The notes under the pieces are model-generated. The model did no database searches. It worked only from the letters and a program-made list of their open reading frames with translations, and was not told the origin of the DNA. A stretch of 17,451 nucleotides of DNA from Ruminococcus sp. Its GTDB lineage: Bacteria; Bacillota; Clostridia; Oscillospirales; Ruminococcaceae. Location of the stretch: assembly GCA_014799675.1 (NCBI GenBank), contig JAAVHM010000075.1, forward strand, positions 1-17,451, given 5' to 3'. The translations under genes and the position numbers were made by a program. Below, piece after piece: positions 1 to 7,500 of the stretch. The number at the start of each line of letters is the position of its first letter. Position 1 is the stretch's first letter.

Positions 1-28
1 GAGTCTGAATAAAGAACCGTGTAAATGC
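1..28 (+). repeat. Left terminal inverted repeat of the IS256-family element
   Basis: Begins GAGTCTGAAT and ends CGTGTAAATGC. It pairs with the reverse complement of 1490-1517 with 22 of 28 matches; the inner ten bases GTGTAAATGC are all identical. Confidence 0.8.
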
Positions 29-66
29 CAATAATAACCACAAATAAAATAATGGAGGAAATTGGT

Positions 67-1293
67 ATGAAAACAAGAAATCACGGATTAGACGAAAGAG
101 AAATGGAACTAGTAAAGCTTCTTATGGCAGATTGCAAAAGCACTGGAGACATTCAGGCTAAACTGAAAAAATTATTCGCAGGAACGATCGAGCAAATGCT
201 TGAAGCAGAAATGGACGAACATCTGGGTTACGAGAAAAATTCTGTAGAGGGAAACAACTCCGGAAACAGCAGGAACGGCTATGTAAAAAAGACAATAAGC
301 AGCGATTACGGCGACTGCGAAATATCTGTACCCCGTGACAGAAACGGAGAATTTGAGCCGAAAGTGGTTGAGAAAAGACAGACTCGGACGGACGAAATTG
401 AGCAGAAAATTATGGCGATGTACGCAAAAGGAATGTCACAGCGTGACATTGAGGATACACTGCGAGATATATATGGTTCTGACATTTCACAGGGCATGAT
501 CTCGAAGATAACAGACAGGATTTTGCCGGAAGTCAATGAATGGCAGAACCGTCCCTTGGACAAAATTTACCCCGTAATTTTCTTTGACGGGATAGTTTTT
601 AATTCCAGAAAAGACAACAAAATTGTCAGCAAATGTGTGTATTCTGTACTTGGAATCAACATGGAGGGACAGAAAGAAATTTTGGGTACGTGGATATCGG
701 AAAATGAGTCGGCAAGTTTCTATGCAAGCATATGTTCAGACCTGAAAAACCGCGGTGTTACGGACATTTTCATAGCCTGCCACGATAATTTGACAGGTCT
801 GAATGAAGCAATCAAATCAATATTTCCGAGGACTAAAAATCAGTTGTGTATCGTTCATCAGATAAGAAATTCCTGCAAATTTGTACCATACAAAGACAGA
901 AAAGCAGTGTGTGCCGATTTAAAGAAAATTTACGGTGCAATTAATCTTGACGATGCAGAATTTGCAAAGGAAGAATTCCGTGAAAAGTGGGATAAAAAGT
1001 ACCCAAATATTCTCAAATCATGGGATAAAAACTGGGCTGAACTGACTGCATTTTTTGAATTTCCTCATGAGATTCGGAGAATAATATATACGACAAACAC
1101 AGTTGAATCATATCATAGAATGGTACGGAAATTTACGAAATCAAAGGCGATCTTCCCCACGGACGACTCGATACGCAAGGTGGTTTATATGAGCGTCTGC
1201 GAGATCTCAAAAAAGTGGACAATGCCTGTCCGTGATTGGGGGCTTGCGTATTCACAGTTTGCTATTTTCTTTGAGGACAGACTGGCAGCCTAA
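67..1293 (+). CDS. IS256-family (DDE) transposase
   Basis: A 408-residue mutator-type transposase that cuts and joins IS ends by a DDE mechanism. The likely catalytic triad is D174 (in FFDGIVF), D240 (in ACHDNLTGLNEAI) and E347 (in TTNTVESYHR). The family-typical stretch FPRTKNQLCIVHQIRN (residues 253-268, C261 and H264) follows the second Asp. The N-terminal third carries the usual EMDEHLGYE segment. The start at 67 is chosen because GGAGGA sits 7 bases upstream at 54-59; the frame is open back to 25, but that start lacks a ribosome binding site. Length matches the family (about 400 residues) and no frameshift is visible, so the gene may be active. No accessory gene lies within the element. 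Confidence 0.95.
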   Translation: MKTRNHGLDEREMELVKLLMADCKSTGDIQAKLKKLFAGTIEQMLEAEMDEHLGYEKNSVEGNNSGNSRNGYVKKTISSDYGDCEISVPRDRNGEFEPKVVEKRQTRTDEIEQKIMAMYAKGMSQRDIEDTLRDIYGSDISQGMISKITDRILPEVNEWQNRPLDKIYPVIFFDGIVFNSRKDNKIVSKCVYSVLGINMEGQKEILGTWISENESASFYASICSDLKNRGVTDIFIACHDNLTGLNEAIKSIFPRTKNQLCIVHQIRNSCKFVPYKDRKAVCADLKKIYGAINLDDAEFAKEEFREKWDKKYPNILKSWDKNWAELTAFFEFPHEIRRIIYTTNTVESYHRMVRKFTKSKAIFPTDDSIRKVVYMSVCEISKKWTMPVRDWGLAYSQFAIFFEDRLAA

Positions 1294-1312
1294 ACTGGCA
1301 GCCTGACAGCTG

Positions 1313-1329
1313 TTGGGGCTCTGCCCCAA
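1313..1329 (+). terminator. Hairpin just after the transposase gene
   Basis: TTGGGGC, loop TCT, GCCCCAA begins 20 bases after the stop codon. There is no clear T-run, so termination is plausible but not certain. A direct repeat of CTGGCAGCC lies between the gene end and this hairpin. Confidence 0.45.
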
Positions 1330-1371
1330 ACCCCGAGGTTTATCCGCTTGGGAATACCCGACGAAGAAAAA

Positions 1372-1390
1372 CAGCGGTATTATACCGCTG
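1372..1390. repeat. Near-perfect palindrome in the IS 3' non-coding part
   Basis: CAGCGGTAT and ATACCGCTG are perfect complements around one central T, with further flanking complementarity (GAAGA and TCTTC). It may be a hairpin protecting the IS from outside transcription; its function is not known. Confidence 0.5.
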
Positions 1391-1489
1391 CTCTTCGCCG
1401 TAATATTCCGCAGCCTGCGTTGGGTCGCTCCTCAGCGTTGTCTCCTTTTTGACTGCTTTTTTAGTCTTGACATTTTTATCCTGATAAAT

Positions 1490-1517
1490 GCATTTACACA
1501 GTTTGTTTTTCAGAACC
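1490..1517 (-). repeat. Right terminal inverted repeat of the IS256-family element
   Basis: Reads GCATTTACACAG inward to CAGAACC at the tip on the plus strand, the imperfect complement of bases 1-28. The exact tip (1514-1517) is set by matching the left tip and is uncertain by a few bases. Confidence 0.78.
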
Positions 1518-1523
1518 AAATAA

Positions 1524-1723
1524 GAGTATGATTTTTAAACTGTGTAAATGTCGAAAAATGTCACAACCGCGCTGTCATTATATCACAAATTATGTCGTTA
1601 TCAAGACTAAAATGTATGTCGAAGACAGTCTTGACAACGACATAATTTGTGATTTCTTAGCAATTAAGCGGTTGTGCCGTCATAATGTGTCATAACAGTG
1701 TACACAAAAATAAAATCATAACC
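1524..1723. mobile_element. Fold-back miniature element with IS256-type ends (MITE-like)
   Basis: A 200-bp non-coding segment. Its left end (1524-1550) runs GAGTATGATT to CTGTGTAAATG and resembles the left end of the neighbouring IS at 20 of 27 positions. Its right end, read inward from 1723, runs GGTTATGATTTTA to TGTGTACA. The two tips (GAGT and GGTT) repeat the tip asymmetry of the full IS. Between the ends are nested inverted repeats: CACAACCGC (1562-1570) with GCGGTTGTG (1668-1676), and a 26-bp stem with one mismatch (1583-1608 with 1627-1652). It has no ORF of note. This suggests a miniature element mobilised in trans by an IS256-family transposase; mobility is inferred. No target duplication was recognised. 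Confidence 0.6.
1583..1652. repeat. Long inverted repeat, 26-bp arms around an 18-nt loop
   Basis: Arms 1583-1608 and 1627-1652 start TCACAAATTATG and end CATAATTTGTGA, with one mismatch (A against G) in 26 positions. It forms the core of the fold-back element. The right arm begins AGTCTTGACA, which also occurs at 1463-1472 inside the neighbouring IS near its right end. Confidence 0.85.
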
Positions 1724-1832
1724 TGAGAAAGTGTATATTGATGATATAGATGGTTTAATTAAAAAACTTTTTCCTTGTGATGTTCAGCTTATATCAATGT
1801 CAACAGGTGATAAAATAGAAACCATTCTCTAA
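1722..1832 (+). pseudogene. C-terminal remnant of a disrupted gene
   Basis: An open frame of 36 codons starts at the right tip of the fold-back element, right after an in-frame TAA at 1719-1721, and ends with TAA at 1830-1832. It would read PEKVYIDDIDGLIKKLFP, followed by CDVQLISMSTGDKIETIL. The composition looks protein-like (alternating hydrophobic and acidic residues, no stops), but there is no start codon or ribosome binding site. The likely explanation is that insertion of the mobile elements separated this tail from its gene body, which is not in the window. The family is not recognised, and the fragment could still be chance. Confidence 0.4.
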
Positions 1833-1927
1833 ATTGTATTATACCACAAAAGCAAAATTTTGTCAAATAATAGAACGCGGGATTATTTAACGCTTACGGT
1901 ATTTTTTTCGTCCTTAAAATTATCTGC

Positions 1928-1956
1928 TTGATTTTTTCTGTAATTTATAGTATTAT
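1928..1956 (+). promoter_or_regulatory. Promoter of the GH35 gene (shared block, copy 1)
   Basis: TTGATT (1928-1933) and TATTAT (1951-1956) are separated by 17 bases. The block from 1927 to about 1970 is almost identical to that before the GH13 gene (4719-4762), including the spacer and the bases just after the -10 box (CATAAAGAGA). This points to co-regulation, probably by the AraC-type protein encoded between them. Confidence 0.7.
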
Positions 1957-2001
1957 ATCATAAAGAGAAATTTTATTTATATATTTTCAGGAGGATATAT
2001 C

Positions 2002-3744
2002 ATGTTTGAGATCAAGGAGCAATTTTATCTTGACGGGAAACCCTTCCGTATAATTTCGGGAGCGATACACTATTTCAGGACAGTTCCCGAATACTGGCGC
2101 GACCGTCTGGAGAAGCTGGTAAATATGGGCTGTAACACTGTCGAAACTTACATTCCGTGGAATTTTCACGAACCTAACAAGGGCGAATTTTTGTGGGACG
2201 GCGCGCGGGATATTTGCGGATTTATCGAGACCGCAAAGGAACTGGGGCTGTATATGATAATTCGTCCCTCTCCCTATATCTGCGCTGAATGGGAATTCGG
2301 CGGACTTCCCGCATGGCTTCTTAAGGACAGAAATATGCGGCTTCGCTGTTCTTACAAGCCTTACCTTGACGCGGTAAGGGACTATTACAGCGTGCTTATT
2401 CCAAAGCTTGCGCCTTATCAGATCGACAAGGGCGGAAATATAATTCTGGTGCAGATAGAAAACGAGTACGGCTATTACGGCAACGACACGGCGTACCTTG
2501 AATTCCTGCGGGACACCATGCGGGAACTTGGAATAACCGTCCCATTTGCGACCTCGGACGGTCCTTGGAGCGAGCCTGTTTTCAAGTCGGGCATAGTGGG
2601 GGACGCGCTCCCTACGGGAAATTTCGGTTCGGGCGCGGAATGGCAGTTCGGGCAGATGAAAAAATTTATGGGAGACGACAAGCCACTGATGTGTATGGAA
2701 TTCTGGAACGGCTGGTTTGACGCATGGGGTGAGGAACACCACACCACTGCTCCAGAGAAAGCAAACGCCGAGCTTGACGAGCTTCTTAAGCGGGGAAGCC
2801 TTAACTTTTATATGTTCGAGGGCGGCACGAATTTCGGCTTTATGAGTGGAAGAAACTGCGGAAACAAGACCGCCGATGTGACCTCCTACGACTATGACGC
2901 CCCTCTCACCGAGGACGGTCAGATAACCGAAAAATACAAGCTTTTCAAGGAGACTATCTCAAAATATGAGACCGTTCGGGAAGTCCCTCTGACAACGGAA
3001 ATAAAAAGAATAGCCTACGGCGAAATTTCCTGCATGGGGAAAGCCGATTTGTTTTCGGTAATTGAAAAAATTGCCGAGCCTGTGAAGTCCCCCTACCCAT
3101 TGACAATGGAGGATATCGGGCAGAATTACGGTTACATTTTATACCGCCTGAACGTCAGGGACAACGAGACCGTGAACGAGGTACGCCTCGAAAACGCGGC
3201 GGACAGAGTTAATTGCTATCATGACGGAGAGTACTTATATACGGCGTTTGCGGAAAATATCCACGAAAAATTTGAGCCGACAGCAAAAAAAGCAGGGGGA
3301 AAGATCGACCTGCTTTGCGAAAATATAGGACGCGAAAATTTCGGCACGGGACTTGAAAATCAGCGCAAGGGAATTTCGGGCGGCGTTAAGATAAACGACC
3401 ACCGTTATTTCGGGTACGAGATTTTCCCGCTTCCCCTTGACGAAAAACAGCTTGAAAAAATCGACTTTGCCGAAAGTGATTTGAAGAACGTCCCCGCGTT
3501 TTATAAGTTTGAATTTGAAGCAAACGAGCTTGGGGACACGTTCCTTGATACCGAGGGCTTCGGAAAAGGCTGCGCGTTTATAAACGGCTTTAATCTCGGA
3601 CGCTTCTGGGAGACAGGTCCGCAGAAACGGCTTTATGTTCCTGCTCCCCTGCTGAAAAAGAGCAAAAACACTATTATAATTTTTGAGACAGAGGGCGTTT
3701 CGGCGGAAAAAATTACTCTTGCGGGAGAGCCGTGTCTTGGCTGA
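2002..3744 (+). CDS. GH35 beta-galactosidase
   Basis: A 580-residue family 35 glycoside hydrolase that removes terminal beta-galactosyl residues with retention. The catalytic barrel fills the N-terminal part: WNFHEP at 53-58, acid/base E155 in QIENEYG, nucleophile E233 in MCMEFWNGWF, then EGGTNFGFMSG. A C-terminal beta-sandwich ends with GKGCAFINGFNLGRFW and GPQKRLYVP, typical of the family. There is no signal peptide, so it acts in the cytoplasm on imported oligosaccharides. The length fits the short bacterial type (about 590 residues, the BgaC group, some of which prefer beta-1,3 linkages); linkage preference cannot be read here. AGGAGG at 1989-1994 supports the start. It is convergent with an araC-type gene and shares a promoter block with the GH13 gene downstream. 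Confidence 0.95.
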   Translation: MFEIKEQFYLDGKPFRIISGAIHYFRTVPEYWRDRLEKLVNMGCNTVETYIPWNFHEPNKGEFLWDGARDICGFIETAKELGLYMIIRPSPYICAEWEFGGLPAWLLKDRNMRLRCSYKPYLDAVRDYYSVLIPKLAPYQIDKGGNIILVQIENEYGYYGNDTAYLEFLRDTMRELGITVPFATSDGPWSEPVFKSGIVGDALPTGNFGSGAEWQFGQMKKFMGDDKPLMCMEFWNGWFDAWGEEHHTTAPEKANAELDELLKRGSLNFYMFEGGTNFGFMSGRNCGNKTADVTSYDYDAPLTEDGQITEKYKLFKETISKYETVREVPLTTEIKRIAYGEISCMGKADLFSVIEKIAEPVKSPYPLTMEDIGQNYGYILYRLNVRDNETVNEVRLENAADRVNCYHDGEYLYTAFAENIHEKFEPTAKKAGGKIDLLCENIGRENFGTGLENQRKGISGGVKINDHRYFGYEIFPLPLDEKQLEKIDFAESDLKNVPAFYKFEFEANELGDTFLDTEGFGKGCAFINGFNLGRFWETGPQKRLYVPAPLLKKSKNTIIIFETEGVSAEKITLAGEPCLG

Positions 3745-3781
3745 AAACAGGCGCGGGCAATCATGCCATGAATAAATTATA

Positions 3782-3819
3782 ATCAACAGGACATAAATCA
3801 GAAGCTATGTCCTGTTGAT
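3782..3819. terminator. Bidirectional terminator between the GH35 and AraC-type genes
   Basis: A perfect 14-bp stem (3782-3795 with 3806-3819; arm ATCAACAGGACATA) around a 10-nt loop, between convergent genes. It overlaps the last codons and stop of the minus-strand regulator gene. The T-tracts are weak on both sides (CTTTCTGTATTCTTT on plus; TATAATTTATT on minus). Confidence 0.75.
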
Positions 3820-4668
3820 CTTTCTGTATTCTTTCGGCGTACAGCCCACTATCTTTCTGAACTGTCTGTTGAAATTGGAAAGATTTCTGAAACCGCACTC
3901 AAAGGCGGTCTCCGCGGCTGTCTTGTCCGTTTTGGAAAGTATTTCGCAGGCTTTCTTTATTCTCAGCTGGGAAAGATATTCTATAGCCCCCACGCCTGCC
4001 GCCTCTTTAAATCGGTTCATGAAATAGCTTTTGCTCAGGTGGGCGGCTTCCGCAAGAATATCCACGGTAACGGCTTCCGCAAAATTCTCGTTCATATATT
4101 CTATGGCGGGACGTATCATCTCGCTTCTGCTTACGGCGTTTTCGTCTGTACGCAAAATATCCCCGCTTTCCCCAAGCAGCCAGAAAAAACGCAGCAATTC
4201 GCTTTTCATAAGCATATCAAGCTGCGGGGTATTGCCCTTGGCGCAGGAAAAAATATTCTCCGCCGCGGTTTTCAGTTCGCTGTAATAAATATGCTCTTTT
4301 GTGATCTGCGTGTTTATTTCGGCTCTGCCGTTTGCAATGGGTTTAATACATTCCGCGGCGCAGCGGTCGTTTTCCGAGATACCCAGCATTTCGGGGCTGA
4401 ATACAACAGTGTCGTAACGCTGCCTGTGATCTCCGTGCGGATAAACGGCATGGAGCATATTCGGCGGCACTATTATTATATCGCCCTCCGAGGAAATAAA
4501 CTTTTTGTCCCCGCATATAAATTCGGCGCGGCCCGAAATAATAAAATTTATCTCAAACTCGCTGTGCCAATGAAGCGGCACGCTTGCAAAATAATCGGGA
4601 ATAAAGCACTTGTAGAAGCTGAACGGCACAAGCTGAGAGCTGTGCTGTCTTTTTTCTTCGGAAGTCAT
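3805..4668 (-). CDS. AraC-family transcriptional regulator (cupin plus double HTH)
   Basis: A 287-residue AraC/XylS-type regulator. The N-terminal cupin sensor domain (about 15-110) shows LHWHSEFEINFI (H33, H35, E37) and GDIIIVPPNMLHAVYP, the usual sugar-sensor signature. The C-terminal DNA-binding domain (about 185-284) has two helix-turn-helix units: one around DILAEAAHLSKSYFMNRFK, the other around AAETAFECGFRNLSNFNRQF, ending CTPKEYRK. The start is supported by GGAGG upstream on the minus strand. It lies between, and opposite to, two glycosidase genes that share a promoter block, so it is the obvious candidate local activator of galactoside/glucoside use. The effector sugar is not known. 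Confidence 0.93.
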   Translation of the reverse strand: MTSEEKRQHSSQLVPFSFYKCFIPDYFASVPLHWHSEFEINFIISGRAEFICGDKKFISSEGDIIIVPPNMLHAVYPHGDHRQRYDTVVFSPEMLGISENDRCAAECIKPIANGRAEINTQITKEHIYYSELKTAAENIFSCAKGNTPQLDMLMKSELLRFFWLLGESGDILRTDENAVSRSEMIRPAIEYMNENFAEAVTVDILAEAAHLSKSYFMNRFKEAAGVGAIEYLSQLRIKKACEILSKTDKTAAETAFECGFRNLSNFNRQFRKIVGCTPKEYRKINRT

Positions 4669-4719
4669 TTTGCATATCCTCCAAAAGTATTATAGTATTA
4701 TAAATCGGTATTATTTTAC

Positions 4720-4748
4720 TTGATTTTTGCAGTAATTTATAGTATTAT
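4720..4748 (+). promoter_or_regulatory. Promoter of the GH13 gene (shared block, copy 2)
   Basis: TTGATT (4720-4725), 17-base spacer, TATTAT (4743-4748). It nearly duplicates the block at 1927-1970. The core TATAGTATTATA occurs here at 4738-4749, before GH35 at 1946-1957, and a third time at 4691-4702 close to the start of the divergent regulator gene, suggesting autoregulation or a shared operator. Confidence 0.7.
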
Positions 4749-4806
4749 ACCATAAAGAGATAAATTTTTCAAGCTTAAAAAAATTACTTTGAAAGGATAA
4801 TTATTT

Positions 4807-6360
4807 ATGAGTACTTCAAAACAGCCCGCATGGCTTGACAATGCGATCTTTTACGAAATTTACCCCCAGTCATTCTGCGACAGCAACGGCGACGGCATAG
4901 GCGACTTTAACGGAATTATTTCAAAGCTTGACTACATAAAGGGTCTTGGCTGCAACGCTATATGGATGAACCCCTGCTTTGAGTCTCCATTCGGCGACGC
5001 GGGTTATGACGTTTCGGACTATTACCAAGCCGCGCCGAGATACGGCACTAACGAGGATTTGAAGCGGCTTTTTGAGGAAGTCCACAAGCGTGATATGCAC
5101 ATTCTGCTTGACCTTGTTCCGGGACACACTTCCGTGGAGCATAAGTGGTTCAGGGAGTCCATGAAAGCAGAGAAAAACGCTTACACCGACCGCTACGTCT
5201 GGACGGACAGCATTTGGGAAGAACCGCAAGGCATGGGCTGTATCCGCGGCATTTCCGACAGGGACGGTTCCTGCGCGGTAAACTTTTTCTCACATCAGCC
5301 CGCGCTGAATTACGGCTTCTACAAATGCGACAGACCGTGGCAGCAGTCCGCGGACAGCGAGGGGGCTATTGCCACCCTTGAAGAATTAAAAAATATCATG
5401 CGCTTCTGGCTTGGAATGGGCTGCGACGGCTTCCGTGTGGATATGGCAGGCTCGCTGGTAAAGCACGACGAGGAGGGCAAGGGAACGATTAAACTCTGGC
5501 AGAACGTCCGCGAATTTTTAGATAGAGAATTTCCCAACGCCGCAATGGTCTCCGAGTGGGGAGAGCCTGACAAGTCCTTGCAGGGGGGCTTCCATATGGA
5601 TTTCCTGCTGCATTTCGGTCCGTCCCATTACAACGACCTGTTCCGCTGTGAAGAGCCGTTTTTCTCCAATAGGGGCAAGGGGGACGTTTCCGAATTCGTG
5701 AAAAAATATGTGGAGAATTACGAAAAATCAGAGAAAAAGGGACTTATATGCATACCCTCGGGAAATCACGATATGGACAGACTTGCCCGCAGTATTCAGG
5801 GCGAAAATCTGAAAATCGCATTTGCGTTTTTGCTGTCAATGCCCGGCGCGCCGTTCATTTACTACGGCGACGAAATTGGTATGCGTTATGTTGAAAATCT
5901 TGCCTCGGTAGAGGGCGGCTACGGCAGAACAGGCTCACGCTCACCCATGCAGTGGGACGATACCACAAACGCGGGCTTCAGCTCCGCCCCGACGGAAAAG
6001 CTTTACATCAAACAGGACGAAAGTCCCGACAGACCCACGGTCAAGGCGCAGATGTCGGAGGTCAATTCTCTTTACAGCGAAATAAAGAAGCTTATCGGCA
6101 TAAGGCAGTCTCACGCGGCTTTGCAGAGCAAGGGCGAGATAGAGTTCCTGTACGCCGAAAAGGACGCGTATCCGCTGGCATATTTGCGGAGCGCGGGAGA
6201 GGAAAAAATTCTCGTGATAATAAATCCTGCGGACAGGGAGGTCTCCTTTGACTGCGGATATTCGCCGAAAGAGAAGCTTTACTCCTTTGGCGGAGAGATT
6301 TCCGAAAGGGTTGGGGAAATAACCGTGCCGCCCTGCTTTGCGGGATATTACAGGGTTTAA
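4807..6360 (+). CDS. GH13 alpha-glucosidase-like enzyme
   Basis: A 517-residue alpha-amylase-superfamily enzyme that hydrolyses or transfers alpha-glucosyl units. Visible landmarks: calcium-site loop DSNGDGIGDF (25-34); region I DLVPGHTS (D102, H107); region II GFRVDMAGS with nucleophile D212; region III VSEWGEP with acid/base E250; region IV PSGNHDMDR (H321, D322); then FIYYGDEIGM. The C-terminal 100 residues form the small beta domain. The layout matches oligo-1,6-glucosidase, alpha-glucosidase and trehalose-synthase relatives; the exact substrate cannot be decided. Region I has Gly (G106) where most members have Asn before the His. There is no signal peptide, so it is cytoplasmic. GAAAGGA lies upstream of the ATG. 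It is divergent from the AraC-type gene and shares a promoter block with the GH35 gene. Confidence 0.92.
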   Translation: MSTSKQPAWLDNAIFYEIYPQSFCDSNGDGIGDFNGIISKLDYIKGLGCNAIWMNPCFESPFGDAGYDVSDYYQAAPRYGTNEDLKRLFEEVHKRDMHILLDLVPGHTSVEHKWFRESMKAEKNAYTDRYVWTDSIWEEPQGMGCIRGISDRDGSCAVNFFSHQPALNYGFYKCDRPWQQSADSEGAIATLEELKNIMRFWLGMGCDGFRVDMAGSLVKHDEEGKGTIKLWQNVREFLDREFPNAAMVSEWGEPDKSLQGGFHMDFLLHFGPSHYNDLFRCEEPFFSNRGKGDVSEFVKKYVENYEKSEKKGLICIPSGNHDMDRLARSIQGENLKIAFAFLLSMPGAPFIYYGDEIGMRYVENLASVEGGYGRTGSRSPMQWDDTTNAGFSSAPTEKLYIKQDESPDRPTVKAQMSEVNSLYSEIKKLIGIRQSHAALQSKGEIEFLYAEKDAYPLAYLRSAGEEKILVIINPADREVSFDCGYSPKEKLYSFGGEISERVGEITVPPCFAGYYRV

Positions 6361-6411
6361 CAAAAAAACGCGGCACAGTCGGTATTTTTAATTGAATTAT
6401 AAGAACAAAAA

Positions 6412-6439
6412 GCTCCGCTTACAGAAATGCAAGCGGAGC
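6412..6439. terminator. Terminator hairpin between convergent genes (repeat copy 1)
   Basis: GCTCCGCTT and AAGCGGAGC form a 9-bp stem, with extra CA/TG pairing beyond one mismatch. On the minus strand it is followed by TTTTT, so it best serves the minus-strand toroid gene; on plus it is followed by AAATTTTAT. Nearly the same hairpin recurs at 8554-8581. Confidence 0.8.
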
Positions 6440-6454
6440 AAATTTTATATAAAT

Positions 6455-7431
6455 TTATCTGTCTATCATATCAAATCTGTCCAATTTTTCTAACATGGCA
6501 AGGGTGAGGTATGTTTCGTATTTAGTCTGTAATTTCCGCAAGCCCTCGTCATCTCCGAAAGACCAGCCCAGAGGGTATCGACCGTCGTCGCTTTGCTGAC
6601 CCATTCTGTATTTCAGCGAGTCAAGGACTAAGTCCTTTACTGCGGGAAAAACAACGCTTTTCGGGTGTTTTACCACATCGCAGGGCAAATGGACATAATC
6701 ATTGTCCGATCTTGCAAAATCAAGCTCCATAAAAGCGGTAGGGTTCTGACGCAGAATTGAGGTCAGCTTGTCCGCTGTTTCCTTGTCTTTCAAGCAGGGT
6801 ACAAACCATTGAAAATACTCAAGATCATACGGCTCGCCCTTGTCGAAAATTTCCTTGTTGTAATCTGGCGAATTTTTGTCCCAATATATGCTCTGTGGGG
6901 TATTTTATTATATCTTTGTACAATTCTTTAGGCACAAGCTCGGAATAATACGCAGCAAATGCCGCAAAGCCAAGCTCTTTCATTGGCGTTATAATTCATG
7001 ATACGCTCGTCGTCGTCTTTCGGCGGCGTAACGGCTTCCCCGCTGTATTCCACCCAGAAGCAGTGCGCGCCGTCGTTGACTTCGGGGACAACGACTTCGC
7101 CCCAGTTCCCTATCTCGGGAATATAAAGCCCCAGAATATATTTCATCATATTCTGAATAAGCGGGTGATTTGCAGGCGGCTTTTCTTTCAGATTTAGAAT
7201 ATATTTAACAGCGATCTCCGTGGCTTTCAGACACGGACCCTGATAGTCGAATTCGTAATAAATACCGCCGAAGCCGCCGTTTTCGTGCTGATATTTTTGC
7301 AGTACATTTAAAAATTCGTTTGTGTCATTGCCCTCAAAAAGATATCTGAACCATGCGCGGTTTATTTCGTCGCCGTTGGCGAATATGTAATCCCGTGACT
7401 TGATAAAATTTTCGTGACTTAGCTTGACCAT
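6455..7431 (-). pseudogene. Toroid (prenyltransferase/terpenoid-cyclase-like) protein, two frameshifts
   Basis: Three reading frames on the minus strand join into one protein of about 324 residues. The first frame (from ATG at 7431, after AGGAGG) carries KYQHENGGFGG at residues 46-56, a motif of alpha/alpha-toroid repeats. It loses the frame near 6985; the next frame reads MKELGFAAFAAYYSELVPKE until about 6900; the third reads YWDKNSPDYNKEIFDKGE and runs to the stop at 6455, with a second repeat-like motif DDGRYPLGWSFGDD. Each junction needs removal of a single base, at GG 6985-6986 and in the G or T run at 6897-6906. This is either a decayed gene or assembly errors in short homopolymers. Such small toroid proteins are usually uncharacterised; no enzyme activity is claimed. 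Confidence 0.75.
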
Positions 7432-7457
7432 GATTTACTGCGCCTCCTGTATTTTTT

Positions 7458-7466
7458 ATTATAACA
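7458..7466 (-). promoter_or_regulatory. Possible extended -10 promoter of the toroid gene
   Basis: TGTTATAAT on the minus strand, about 25 bases upstream of the start codon, is a perfect extended -10 element. No convincing -35 box is seen 17 bases upstream. It implies expression independent of the kinase gene 69 bases upstream. Confidence 0.45.
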
Positions 7467-7500
7467 CATATTGTTGGTTTTGTATTGTAAAAATCCGACA

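Larger units (their letters stand above)
1..1517 (+). mobile_element. IS256-family insertion sequence, apparently complete
   Basis: One transposase gene is bounded by imperfect terminal inverted repeats of about 28 bp (1-28 and 1490-1517, 22 of 28 matching by hand alignment). The outer tips are GAGTCTG (left) and, read inward, GGTTCTG (right); both ends carry the inner motif GTGTAAATGC typical of this family. The roughly 200 bp between the transposase stop and the right end is non-coding and holds two hairpins. Because the left tip is at base 1, the left flank and any 8-9 bp target duplication cannot be seen. A window or contig edge exactly at an IS tip is common where assembly breaks at a multicopy repeat. 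Completeness is inferred from the matching ends. Confidence 0.85.

Noticed and set aside
1313..1531. A 72-codon open frame after the transposase
   Set aside because: It lies over the IS 3' hairpins and crosses the right terminal repeat, with no ribosome binding site or recognisable domain.
1583..1652. CRISPR-like or riboswitch structure
   Set aside because: It is one inverted repeat inside mobile-element ends, with no regular direct repeats and no conserved aptamer core.
1836..1852. GTATTATACCACAAAAG, similar to the shared promoter block
   Set aside because: It has no -35 box at proper spacing and only a short match; probably chance in AT-rich sequence.
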